Source of the DNA: Chromatocurvus sp046260215
Lineage (GTDB): Bacteria > Pseudomonadota > Gammaproteobacteria > Pseudomonadales > Halieaceae
Length of the DNA stretch: 6,599 nt
Assembly (NCBI GenBank): GCA_046260215.1
Contig: JBHEPQ010000017.1
Coordinates: 1-6,599, forward strand
Direction: 5' to 3'
How positions within the stretch are numbered: the stretch's first letter is position 1; the number at the start of each line of letters is the position of its first letter. Positions 1 through 6,301 of the stretch are shown here, in pieces. Below the pieces are notes generated by a model, which made no database searches, was not told where the DNA came from, and saw nothing but the letters and a program-made list of their open reading frames with translations. A program made the translations under genes and the position numbers.

Positions 1-1620
1 CCCGCCACGCCCAAAATCAAGCCGACTGCCGTATATCGTCACAGCCCAGGGCAGGCAATAGGCATCCGCATCCGGGGCGGCCAGCACATGGTCTATCTCC
101 GCCGCCAGGCCCTGGCTTACCCGTTCGTCCGCATCAATGGACAGCACCCAGTCGCCCGTCGCGCGCTCCAGGGCACGCTGCTTCTGGATGCCGAAGCCGG
201 GCCAGTCTGTCACCACTACGTTATCAGTGTGCTGGCGGGCGATGGTCACTGTGGCGTCTGTACTTCCACTGTCCAGCACAATGATTTCATCGGCGATAGC
301 GGCCACCGAAGCCAGGCAGTCACCTATGTGTTCTTCTTCGTCCCGCGTGATCACAATCACCGACACGCTTACAGCGCGACGCCGGCTGCAGACACGCTGC
401 AGCTCGAGAACCAGCGCGGTACCACACGCCGCCAGAGTCAGCAGGTAAAAAGTGACAAACAGGGTGCGGGAAAACACTGCCTCTGTTAGTCCGAACACGG
501 TATAACCCACAGGCAGCAACACGCCCACCGAGGCAACAAACGCCACCGCTGGTTCTGAGGCGCGCAGGTGCCGGGCAAACACGGCGATCGGCACAGCAAT
601 TAACAGCAGCCAGCTCAGGCCGCCGACCAGGCCACGTGTGGCGAGGCTTTGCAGAAGGTCGTTGTGGGCGTGGTCGGAACAGCAGTCGAGTATAAACTCC
701 GGCTGCGCAAGCGTACCCGCCACGGCCGCGGCCTGCACCGCATCGCGATAGCCGTTCAAGCCACTGCCAGTCCACGGACTGTTGACAAACTGCGTCCAGG
801 CGATATCCCAGACCGCCAGGCGGGCTGCCATTTGCACATCCAGTTCACCCAACCGCAAGCCGGCCAGTGTGCCGAGAAAACGGTCACTGCCAACTACCGC
901 CACTAGCAGCAGCAAGCCGCCCGCCAGCAGCACAAGGTAGCGCTGGCGGCCAGACAGCTGCAATGACAGCACGGCGCATGGCAACGGCAGTGCCAGCAGA
1001 TTGTTCCGGGTCTGGGTCAGCAGCGCGACACCAAGCGCAAGTGCGGCAAGGCCCAGTGCCAGCCAGACCCGGCGCGACTGTTGCAGCCGCTGCCAGTAGA
1101 GCGCGGCGGACAGCATCACCGCCGCGGCCAGCAGCGCAAGATTGCCCAGGGTAATGGGGTTGATCCACAGGCCGGCTCGTAGCGGTTCATCCGTCGGCAA
1201 AGGCGCCAGATACAGGCTGGCCCCGGTGTGCAGTGCAGCACCCAGTACCATCAGCGCAAAGCCGGCGAACAATCCCCGGGCATCCAGTCCGGACCAGCTC
1301 AAGACGAGCACCAGCGGCCAGAACAACAGGAGACGGGCGGGACCGTCCAGCTCCTTCAAGCCCCGGTAGTCAAAGCCGGAGCTGGCCCAGAACAACACAT
1401 ATACCAGCACCGAAAACCAGCAGGCGAAATGCAGCAGGCGCAGCTCGCGCGGACGATCCCAACCGGCGGCGTCGAGCTGTCGGTGCAGTGCGGGTACGCA
1501 GGCGGCTACAGCGAGCAGGGCGACCGCGGCCGTTAGCAAGCTGGAGTACACCAGGGACCCCGCGAAACCGGCGACAGCCAGGCCCGCCAGCAGCTGTTGG
1601 CCTCGTGACGATGGAATCAT
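1..1620 (-). CDS. O-antigen ligase (WaaL/Wzy_C type) fused to WaaE-like family 2 glycosyltransferase, partial
   Basis: One open frame runs from the ATG at 1620 to the left edge (540 codons) without a stop, so the C-terminus is missing. Residues 1-405 are a polytopic membrane protein with Leu/Ala/Val-rich segments. They carry ligase hallmarks: LTQTRNNLLALPL (201-213, R205) and a periplasmic-loop HAHN motif (317-320) followed by LLQSLATRGLVGG. The ligase joins O-antigen from undecaprenyl diphosphate to lipid A-core in the periplasm. After a last membrane segment (about 382-406) and a basic CSRRR (411-415), a GT-A glycosyltransferase begins: VSVIVITRDEEEH (from 419), LDSGSTD (449-455), WPGFGIQKQRAL and WVLSIDADER with DAD at 496-498. 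This pattern is typical of WaaE/KdtX, which adds glucose to heptose I. The basic linker fits a cytoplasmic glycosyltransferase domain. GAGAG lies 8 bases before the ATG, and an in-frame stop lies further upstream. The GTG at 366 could be an internal start, but I see no ribosome binding site there. The domain calls are strong; whether both domains form one polypeptide in vivo is inferred. Confidence 0.88.
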   Translation of the reverse strand, partial: MIPSSRGQQLLAGLAVAGFAGSLVYSSLLTAAVALLAVAACVPALHRQLDAAGWDRPRELRLLHFACWFSVLVYVLFWASSGFDYRGLKELDGPARLLLFWPLVLVLSWSGLDARGLFAGFALMVLGAALHTGASLYLAPLPTDEPLRAGLWINPITLGNLALLAAAVMLSAALYWQRLQQSRRVWLALGLAALALGVALLTQTRNNLLALPLPCAVLSLQLSGRQRYLVLLAGGLLLLVAVVGSDRFLGTLAGLRLGELDVQMAARLAVWDIAWTQFVNSPWTGSGLNGYRDAVQAAAVAGTLAQPEFILDCCSDHAHNDLLQSLATRGLVGGLSWLLLIAVPIAVFARHLRASEPAVAFVASVGVLLPVGYTVFGLTEAVFSRTLFVTFYLLTLAACGTALVLELQRVCSRRRAVSVSVIVITRDEEEHIGDCLASVAAIADEIIVLDSGSTDATVTIARQHTDNVVVTDWPGFGIQKQRALERATGDWVLSIDADERVSQGLAAEIDHVLAAPDADAYCLPWAVTIYGSRLDFGRGG

Positions 1621-1691
1621 TGTGTATACTCTCGTCGATCCGCGTGGCCGTCATGGCGAACACCAACCCACCGAGGCCTCCCGCGGCACGC

Positions 1692-1697
1692 TACTAT
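1692..1697 (+). promoter_or_regulatory. Possible -10 element for the WaaY-like kinase
   Basis: TACTAT (four of six matches to TATAAT) lies in the 115-base spacer between the divergent ligase and kinase genes. Transcription from it would begin near 1704, giving about a 30-base leader before the ATG at 1736. No convincing -35 hexamer is visible at the expected distance, so this is a weak suggestion. Confidence 0.2.
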
Positions 1698-1735
1698 AGC
1701 GCAGGGTGCATCCACTTTTCCAATGGTACTGGGTC

Positions 1736-2443
1736 ATGAACAGCCAATTCACACATCGCGGTTACGCTGTAAAAAGCGACCTTCCCCACGCTGATGCCAG
1801 ACAGGTGCTGGACGATTACCTGGATAGTCGCTACGAGATTATTCGGGAACTCAAGAACAACAAACACAATTACGTTTCCAGAGTGAATACTGACACGCTC
1901 CCCAATCTGGTAATCAAGGAACCCAGGAGTCGAAACAAACGTTTCTGGGAGCGTATCATGACCCTGTTTCGTCCCGGCGAAACCATAAGGATGCAAGATA
2001 GCCACGTAAAGCTCAAGGGACTGGGATTCGCCTGCCCCGAGCCGATACTGGCTGCGGAATTCAGATCTCTGGGATTCGTCACCTACAGTTTTTTCCTGTA
2101 TCGCTATCAGGACGGCCGGCGCCCAACCACAAAGGATGCGCCAGCTGTTTCCCTCGAACTCCAGCGATTGCACAGCAAGGGCTATACCCGTGGCGACCCC
2201 AAGGTACAGAACTTCCTGATAGAAAGCGGCCAGGTGTATTTCATTGACTTCAAATTGGCAAAGCATCGATTATTCAACAAACACTCGACACGAATGGAAT
2301 ATGCGCACTTTCTGCATACCATGCCGGAAGGCATTGAGCACTTGTCGGAGAAGGAGCGCAAATCAATCGGCTTCCGCTTCGCTATCTGGTTGCGAAGAGC
2401 GATCTCGGACGCCAAGCGTAAAAAACGGGAGTGGAGGGAATAA
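1736..2443 (+). CDS. LPS core heptose kinase, WaaY/RfaY-like
   Basis: The 235-residue protein resembles the WaaY/RfaY family, which uses ATP to phosphorylate heptose II of the inner core at the inner face of the cytoplasmic membrane. The N-terminal FTHRGYAVKSD and the family-like length (E. coli WaaY is about 230 residues) fit. It has a protein-kinase-like layout: a candidate ATP-binding lysine in LVIKEPR (K61), a catalytic loop RGDPKVQNFLI with D144 and N149, and a metal-binding FIDF (D161). The C-terminus is very basic (KRKKREWRE). The ATG at 1736 was chosen. An in-frame GTG at 1706 would add ten hydrophobic/aromatic residues, and neither has a clear Shine-Dalgarno. The gene looks less GC-rich than the ligase and kdkA on either side, which may reflect separate acquisition. 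It diverges from the ligase fusion, and its TAA overlaps the next ATG. The exact phosphorylated sugar is not readable from sequence. Confidence 0.8.
   Translation: MNSQFTHRGYAVKSDLPHADARQVLDDYLDSRYEIIRELKNNKHNYVSRVNTDTLPNLVIKEPRSRNKRFWERIMTLFRPGETIRMQDSHVKLKGLGFACPEPILAAEFRSLGFVTYSFFLYRYQDGRRPTTKDAPAVSLELQRLHSKGYTRGDPKVQNFLIESGQVYFIDFKLAKHRLFNKHSTRMEYAHFLHTMPEGIEHLSEKERKSIGFRFAIWLRRAISDAKRKKREWRE
2433..2437 (+). promoter_or_regulatory. Strong Shine-Dalgarno inside the kinase gene's 3' end
   Basis: GGAGG (extended to GGAGGG) sits 5 bases before the ATG at 2443, within the last codons of the WaaY-like gene. It is the best ribosome binding site seen in the window. With the TAATG stop/start overlap it implies that a translated gene once followed here. 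Confidence 0.6.
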
Positions 2444-2529
2444 TGCCCATCGAGCATATTGGTGTCGCGATCGCCACGCACAACTCGCTCCTGCGGCCGG
2501 CAAAGGTACTCACAGGCCACAATCGCTGA
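2443..2529 (+). pseudogene. 28-codon coupled ORF, probable 5' remnant of a lost gene
   Basis: The frame begins at an ATG sharing its A with the kinase stop (TAATG), behind a strong GGAGG. It reads MPIEHIGVAIATHNS and onward for 28 residues, then ends in TGA. The same frame reopens past the stop but soon becomes antisense to kdkA, which ends at 2582. IGVAIATHNS is vaguely like the first strand of a family 2 glycosyltransferase (compare VxVxIATxNR), but it is too short to assign. The favoured reading is the head of a core-biosynthesis gene whose body was deleted. A genuine coupled small protein is the alternative. Confidence 0.4.
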
Positions 2530-2581
2530 ACCGGGGCTCACCGCGGCGATACCTACTACTGCTGGATGGCCGTCGCATACC

Positions 2582-3322
2582 TCACCGCGGCCCGACGGGG
2601 CCGGCGCCTGCCACATAGCCCTGCAGTAACTGTTGCCACAATTCCTCTTGCCGCGCGGGAGGCAGCGCCCGACAGCGCTTGGCCACCGAGCGCCGCAGAC
2701 GCCGCAGATTGGATTGCTTCCAGCTGGCCTCCGCGCCCCCCCCAGAACGCAGCCGGCAGCGGTCGAAGTCGATCAACCACAGCTTGCCACCCGCCTCCAG
2801 GATGTTGTCACAGTTGAGGTCGGCGTGGTCCAGGCCAGCATCGTGAAAGGCACGCACCAGCCGCCCCACGAGAACCCATAGATCGTCTTCGTTCAGGGCG
2901 TGGGATTCCGGCAGTGGCCTGGCACCCGGGATCCGGCATAGCAGGATAGCGCCCTGCCAGAACAGCAGCCCGCTGCGGCGGGCCAGCGCCGCAACCGGCT
3001 CCGGCACCGGCAGACCGAGGGCGCGCAGGTGCTGCAGCAGGCGAAACTCCCGCAGGGGGCGGGTATTGTTGAAGCCGGTGAAGACATAGCTGGCGCGGGA
3101 CAGCCGCGCCACCAGGCCTCCGCGGAGGCACTGCCGCAGCACGAACTCACCATCGCTGGCGCTTATATACCAGGCGCCACCGCGGCCACCCGTGGCTACC
3201 GGGCGCGCCGCATCACCCCAGGACTCCACATCCAGCCAGTCGCTGGTAACAGCGCTGAACCCCGGGTTGCGCAGCAGGGCTGAGGGACCGGTGATGATCG
3301 CTGCTTCGGTACTGCTGTTCAA
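2582..3322 (-). CDS. kdkA: 3-deoxy-D-manno-octulosonic acid (Kdo) kinase
   Basis: The 246-residue protein closely follows the pattern of Haemophilus KdkA, which uses ATP to phosphorylate Kdo on lipid A at the cytoplasmic membrane. Landmarks are a glycine loop GGRGGAW (45-51), VLRQCLRGGL (61-70), REFRLLQHLRALGLPVPEPVA (91-111, quoted in part from memory of the family pattern), a catalytic loop HADLNCDN (166-173, D168 and N173), metal-binding IDFDRC (184-189, D185) and a closing WKQSNLRRLRRS. Length matches the family. No ATG or GTG start exists upstream of the conserved region. TTG at 3322 is the likely start, with AGGGTGG ending 6 bases upstream. A run of eight G (coding strand) encodes Gly194-196, just after the metal-binding motif and where the family usually has a short variable linker. 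The gene diverges from the heptosyltransferase that would use its product. Confidence 0.9.
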   Translation of the reverse strand: MNSSTEAAIITGPSALLRNPGFSAVTSDWLDVESWGDAARPVATGGRGGAWYISASDGEFVLRQCLRGGLVARLSRASYVFTGFNNTRPLREFRLLQHLRALGLPVPEPVAALARRSGLLFWQGAILLCRIPGARPLPESHALNEDDLWVLVGRLVRAFHDAGLDHADLNCDNILEAGGKLWLIDFDRCRLRSGGGAEASWKQSNLRRLRRSVAKRCRALPPARQEELWQQLLQGYVAGAGPVGPR

Positions 3323-3479
3323 GCGTGGCCACCCTGATCGAGATGCCCGGCCGGTCAGTCTGCCCGCAGGACTCGGGACTAAAGACCCAAAGGGCAGACT
3401 TGGTTAGAATGCCCGCAGTATACCAACGATCACTACTGCGCCTCCAGCCAAGCGTGCGGGGGCCGTACTGGAAGGCCGC
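3323..3479. promoter_or_regulatory. Divergent promoter region between kdkA and the heptosyltransferase
   Basis: This 157-base spacer must hold the promoters of both flanking genes unless each is transcribed from further away. On the plus strand TAGAAT at 3405-3410 matches TATAAT in five of six positions, 70 bases before the TTG start. No good -35 is seen 17 bases upstream of it. GGGCA at 3392-3396 and TGCCC at 3410-3414 form a short inverted repeat around that hexamer. No minus-strand promoter could be picked out. Confidence 0.35.
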
Positions 3480-4520
3480 TTGCTCAACTCCATCTGCATC
3501 CTCCGCCTCTCCGCCATCGGCGATGTCACCCACGTTGTCCCGGTGGTGCTGAGTCTGCAGCACCAGCAGCCCGGCATTCACATCACCTGGATTATCGGCA
3601 GGGTGGAACACAAGTTGGTGGGGGATATGCCTGGAGTCGAGTTCATCGTGTTCGACAAGAAGGCGGGCTGGCGCGGGTACCGGGACCTCCGCCGCCAGTT
3701 GCGGAGCCACTGCTTCGACGCCCTGCTGCACATGCAGGTGGCGCTGCGGGCCAACCTGGCCGCCGCCGTGATTCCGGCGCGGATCAAAGTCGGTTACGAC
3801 CGCGCCCGCAGCAAGGACCTGCACCAGCTATTCATCAACCGCCGCGTCGCTGCCACCCCGCGCCAGCATGTACGCGACTGCCTCGCCAGCTTTCTGGAAC
3901 CGCTGGGGCTGGAATCTGCACCTCCGGAGTGGACGATCCCGCTCACGGACGCCGACCACGAATTTGCCCACAGCCACCTGGACCCGGCGCGCCGCAACCT
4001 GGTGCTCAGCCCCTGCGCCAGCCACCCGCTGCGCAACTGGCGCGTGGAGCGCTACGCGGCACTGGCGGACCACGCCGCGCGCCGGCACAACATGCAGGTG
4101 TTGCTGGTGGGAAGTCCGGCACAAATCGAAAAGGATATGTGTGCGGCGATAGCGGCGGCTATGACTGAGCCTGCTCGCAACCTCTGCGGCCAGGACACCC
4201 TGAAGCAACTCACCGCCCTGCTCTCCCATGCCGACCTGCTGGTGGCACCGGACACGGGCCCCGCCCACATTGCCAGCGCCGTGGGTACCGACGTGCTGGG
4301 ATTGTACGCGGCCAGCAATCCCAGGCGCTCCGGGCCCTACGGCTCGCTGGACTGGTGCGTGAACCGTTACCCCGAGGCGCTACAACGGTTTACCGGCAAG
4401 ACAGAAGATGAGGTCCGCTGGGGTGCAAAAGCGGAATTCCCCGGCGCCATGGAACTGATTACGGTAGACGATGCCAAAACCATGCTGGATCGCTGGATGG
4501 CGGCGCGAGCTGACGGCTAG
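3480..4520 (+). CDS. Family 9 glycosyltransferase, OpsX-like LPS heptosyltransferase I
   Basis: The 346-residue GT-B enzyme belongs to glycosyltransferase family 9, which transfers heptose from ADP-heptose to the LPS inner core at the cytoplasmic membrane. It opens with the family signature ICILRLSAIGDVTHVVPVV. It continues with WIIGRVEHKLV, FDKKAGWRGYRDLRRQL, LLHMQVALRANL, LVLSPCASHPLRNW (start of the nucleotide-binding half) and the ADP-heptose signature PDTGPAHIASAVGT (D258-H263), followed by GLYAASNPRRSGPY. From memory, this pattern is closer to Haemophilus OpsX than to enterobacterial WaaC. OpsX adds heptose to a single phosphorylated Kdo, which fits the divergent kdkA next door. The start is TTG at 3480, with GGAAGG 4 bases upstream. 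No ATG or GTG lies in frame between it and the stop codon at 3405. The stop TAG sits in the CTAG flank of the downstream repeat element. Confidence 0.88.
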   Translation: MLNSICILRLSAIGDVTHVVPVVLSLQHQQPGIHITWIIGRVEHKLVGDMPGVEFIVFDKKAGWRGYRDLRRQLRSHCFDALLHMQVALRANLAAAVIPARIKVGYDRARSKDLHQLFINRRVAATPRQHVRDCLASFLEPLGLESAPPEWTIPLTDADHEFAHSHLDPARRNLVLSPCASHPLRNWRVERYAALADHAARRHNMQVLLVGSPAQIEKDMCAAIAAAMTEPARNLCGQDTLKQLTALLSHADLLVAPDTGPAHIASAVGTDVLGLYAASNPRRSGPYGSLDWCVNRYPEALQRFTGKTEDEVRWGAKAEFPGAMELITVDDAKTMLDRWMAARADG

Positions 4521-4684
4521 GAGCCTGTCGGACTTGGGCGATCGTAGCGAGCAAGGTGGGAGAGCGAGAACAAATTTTCATGATTTCGAGGCGCATAGTG
4601 AGCCTACGCAACGAGAAATCAGGGAAATTTGGGCCGCTCTCCCACCGGCGCAGTAGATCAGTCCTAAGTCCGACAGGCTCCTAG
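4517..4684. repeat. MITE-like palindromic element with CTAG flanks
   Basis: A 160-bp element (4521-4680) is bounded by 15-bp perfect terminal inverted repeats, GAGCCTGTCGGACTT and its complement. Nested complementary blocks continue inward: GGTGGGAGAGCG (4555-4566) with CGCTCTCCCACC (4635-4646), CAAATTT (4571-4577) with AAATTTG (4625-4631), and TGATTTC (4581-4587) with GAAATCA (4615-4621). The 19-base spacers between the first two blocks are equal on both arms. CTAG lies directly outside each end (4517-4520 and 4681-4684) and is a candidate target duplication. The element encodes no transposase. A transcript could fold into a long hairpin and act as a terminator for both convergent neighbours, although no U-tract follows. 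CTAG-type duplications are known for IS5-family elements; assignment to that family is a guess. Confidence 0.85.
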
Positions 4685-5091
4685 CTGGTCTGCTTCGACG
4701 TGTAGTCCTGGTAGGATTTCTCCTCCACAAAGCGCGAGCCCAGGGCGAGGTTGATGTTTTTCTTCAGCTTCGCGCGCTGGTCATTGGTAACATACACCGC
4801 CCGCGCCAGCTCGATGAAGCGCGGCCCGAAAGCCTGTGCCGCTTCCTGATCACGGATGTCGTCCTCGATCACCCACAGGGATTCGTTGACCGCCTTGAGC
4901 TGCAGGCGCAGCTCCGCGATGGCGGACCCATCCGGCACCGCCTCGTCCCATGTGGCATTGAGTGCCTCCAGCTCGCGGCGCACGTTGGCCAGTTTGGCGG
5001 GGTCGGCGATGCGCTCGGACTTGATTTCAAGAATGGTAATCTTGTCCAGCACTTCGCCGAAGGAAACGGGAACGGTGATGACGTCGATCAT
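4681..5091 (-). CDS. DUF6165 family protein
   Basis: The 136-residue soluble protein matches what I recall of DUF6165: an N-terminal ITVPVSFGEVLDKITILEIKSERI, then ADPAKLANVRRELEALNATWDEAV, and a long helical middle ending in FIELARAVYVTNDQRAKLKKNINLALGS. The predicted character is mostly alpha-helical, with many charged heptad-like stretches and no signal peptide or membrane segment. The family has no established function. Its members occur next to LPS and surface-polysaccharide glycosyltransferase genes, as here, so a supporting role in that pathway is inferred. The ATG at 5091 has only weak upstream ribosome-binding sequence, but the conserved motif starts right after it. The TAG stop at 4683-4681 is part of the CTAG flank of the palindromic element. 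The gene converges with the heptosyltransferase. Confidence 0.8.
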   Translation of the reverse strand: MIDVITVPVSFGEVLDKITILEIKSERIADPAKLANVRRELEALNATWDEAVPDGSAIAELRLQLKAVNESLWVIEDDIRDQEAAQAFGPRFIELARAVYVTNDQRAKLKKNINLALGSRFVEEKSYQDYTSKQTS

Positions 5092-5560
5092 GGTGAGGAT
5101 TGCCTGCTTGCCGGGGAGAGGGCGATTCTAGCAGGGATCCCGGATCGATTCTTGCGCGCAGGCAACACCGGTCGTCACCGGGGTCTCCGCACTTTCCCCC
5201 GATATCCGCTTTCACCAGTTCGAGAGTACCATCTGGAGCATTGGGGACGGCCTGCCGCAGGTCACCGTTTTCCGGCCAACCGATCTCCTGCCGTACCCCA
5301 CAAGTGACAGCAATTTGTGTTGAACGGGGGGAATGTCCTGGGCGCCAGCATCGCTCAACTGCGGGATCTTGAAGCCTCAGCTGTAGTGCCAGTCCGTACC
5401 AGGCGTTACCTGCCAGTGCCGGTCACTCCACTCGATGGTGCCCGGCGGGTCTTGCACCTACATATTCCTTGCGAAGAACATACCCAGAATATTCCCTGGA
5501 AAAAGACCGATCAACTTAAGGACTTGCCCGTGCCTTTAGTGGCTGGCACAGCTCCATCTT
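5092..5560. other. Intergenic stretch with no recognisable gene
   Basis: This 469-base stretch lies between two minus-strand genes. Short frames cross it on both strands, but none shows a ribosome binding site together with a familiar protein pattern. A 26-residue minus-strand fragment at 5457-5377 (…TIEWSDRHWQVTPGTDWHYS, then TGA) is rich in tryptophan and could be a decayed protein-coding remnant. Composition shifts from GC-rich at the left to AT-richer from about 5455 rightward, toward the family 25 gene. It presumably holds the promoter of the DUF6165 gene, but none could be identified. I saw no RNA gene or terminator. Confidence 0.5.
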
Positions 5561-6301
5561 TCAGGTAGTGATACCCCTGCCTTTCAGATTATGCAAGGTA
5601 CGATGCACTGACAAATAAGCACGAAAAGCCTCTCTTATACAAAGCGCCGGAAAGCTTAAGCGCTCTTTAGGCGCCTGCTCCTGGATAGTAGAGACAAACC
5701 TTTCTTCCATATAGACACAACCTGGTTGCAAACCACGATTTTCCACACCGTGCAACCAGGCCAAATCCATATAATCATCGACCGGTAAAATCCACTCCTG
5801 AGCATGATCCATGAGTTTTTGCGCGGCAAGGGGGCTCAACAAATAACCGTATGCACCTAGAGGGCTACGCAGGTAACGGCATATCCGAAACTTTTCGCCG
5901 TCTTGCTCCAATCTAGAGGGCGCGCTGGACTGCATTAACCGTAAATAGGAGAAACGCTCGGCCAACTGTTCTGCAAGCGGCAAAAAATCCATGAAATTTT
6001 TCCGCAACAAAACATCATCTTCTAATACAAGAATCGTCTGGCTTTTTGCCACACATAATTCCCACAACTGGTAATGGCTTGCCCAGGCACCCAGCTCCCC
6101 GGGCTTGAAAGCACGACCTTTATAGCGGAGGCGCTTTTTGATGTTAACACGCGAAAATAAATCATGGTGGGCTAGCCCAGCATCCACCCCTGTAAAAATA
6201 ATAGGATCAAATCCCATTTTTTCCGCCTGCGCCAAAATGGCCGCGCGCCGCTCGACAGAGCGTTGCAGGTTTATAATATAAATGTTTGGCAAGAATGACA
6301 T
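5561..6301 (-). CDS. Glycosyltransferase family 25 (LPS galactosyltransferase-like)
   Basis: The 246-residue protein is of family 25, the LgtB/LpsA type, which transfers a sugar (often galactose from a UDP-sugar) onto the LPS outer core on the cytoplasmic side of the membrane. It starts with the family signature IYIINLQRSVERR (7-19). FTGVDA, GELGAWASHYQLWE (68-81) and the metal-binding LVLEDDV (91-97, E94-D96) follow, then LGAYGYLLSPLAAQKL and PVDDYMD (163-169). Length matches the family. The ATG at 6301 places the conserved N-terminus correctly; only a weak GGGATAAG is seen upstream. The gene is clearly richer in AT, with many AAA/TTT codons, than the LPS genes to its left. It is flanked by non-coding and repeat sequence on both sides, which suggests separate acquisition. 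Donor and acceptor sugars are not determined by the sequence. Confidence 0.88.
   Translation of the reverse strand: MSFLPNIYIINLQRSVERRAAILAQAEKMGFDPIIFTGVDAGLAHHDLFSRVNIKKRLRYKGRAFKPGELGAWASHYQLWELCVAKSQTILVLEDDVLLRKNFMDFLPLAEQLAERFSYLRLMQSSAPSRLEQDGEKFRICRYLRSPLGAYGYLLSPLAAQKLMDHAQEWILPVDDYMDLAWLHGVENRGLQPGCVYMEERFVSTIQEQAPKERLSFPALCIREAFRAYLSVHRTLHNLKGRGITT

Noticed and set aside
320..775. 151-codon minus-strand frame across the ligase and glycosyltransferase joint
   Set aside because: It is rich in Arg/Cys/Gly with no motifs, and lies out of frame with the ligase, whose own frame carries clear family motifs.
1233..1739. 168-codon plus-strand frame opposite the ligase N-terminus
   Set aside because: Proline- and arginine-rich composition typical of an antisense shadow in GC-rich DNA; the real ligase frame is on the other strand.
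1694..2266. 190-codon minus-strand frame opposite the WaaY-like kinase
   Set aside because: No recognisable domain, and the plus strand carries kinase catalytic motifs across the same bases.
3213..3824. 203-codon minus-strand frame spanning the kdkA/heptosyltransferase spacer
   Set aside because: It overlaps two well-supported genes and its sequence has no family pattern.
3828..4268. 146-codon minus-strand frame inside the heptosyltransferase
   Set aside because: Antisense shadow; the plus strand has an intact family 9 signature there.
5317..5568. 83-codon plus-strand frame in the gene-free stretch
   Set aside because: No ribosome binding site or familiar motif, and it runs into the 3' end of the opposite-strand family 25 gene.
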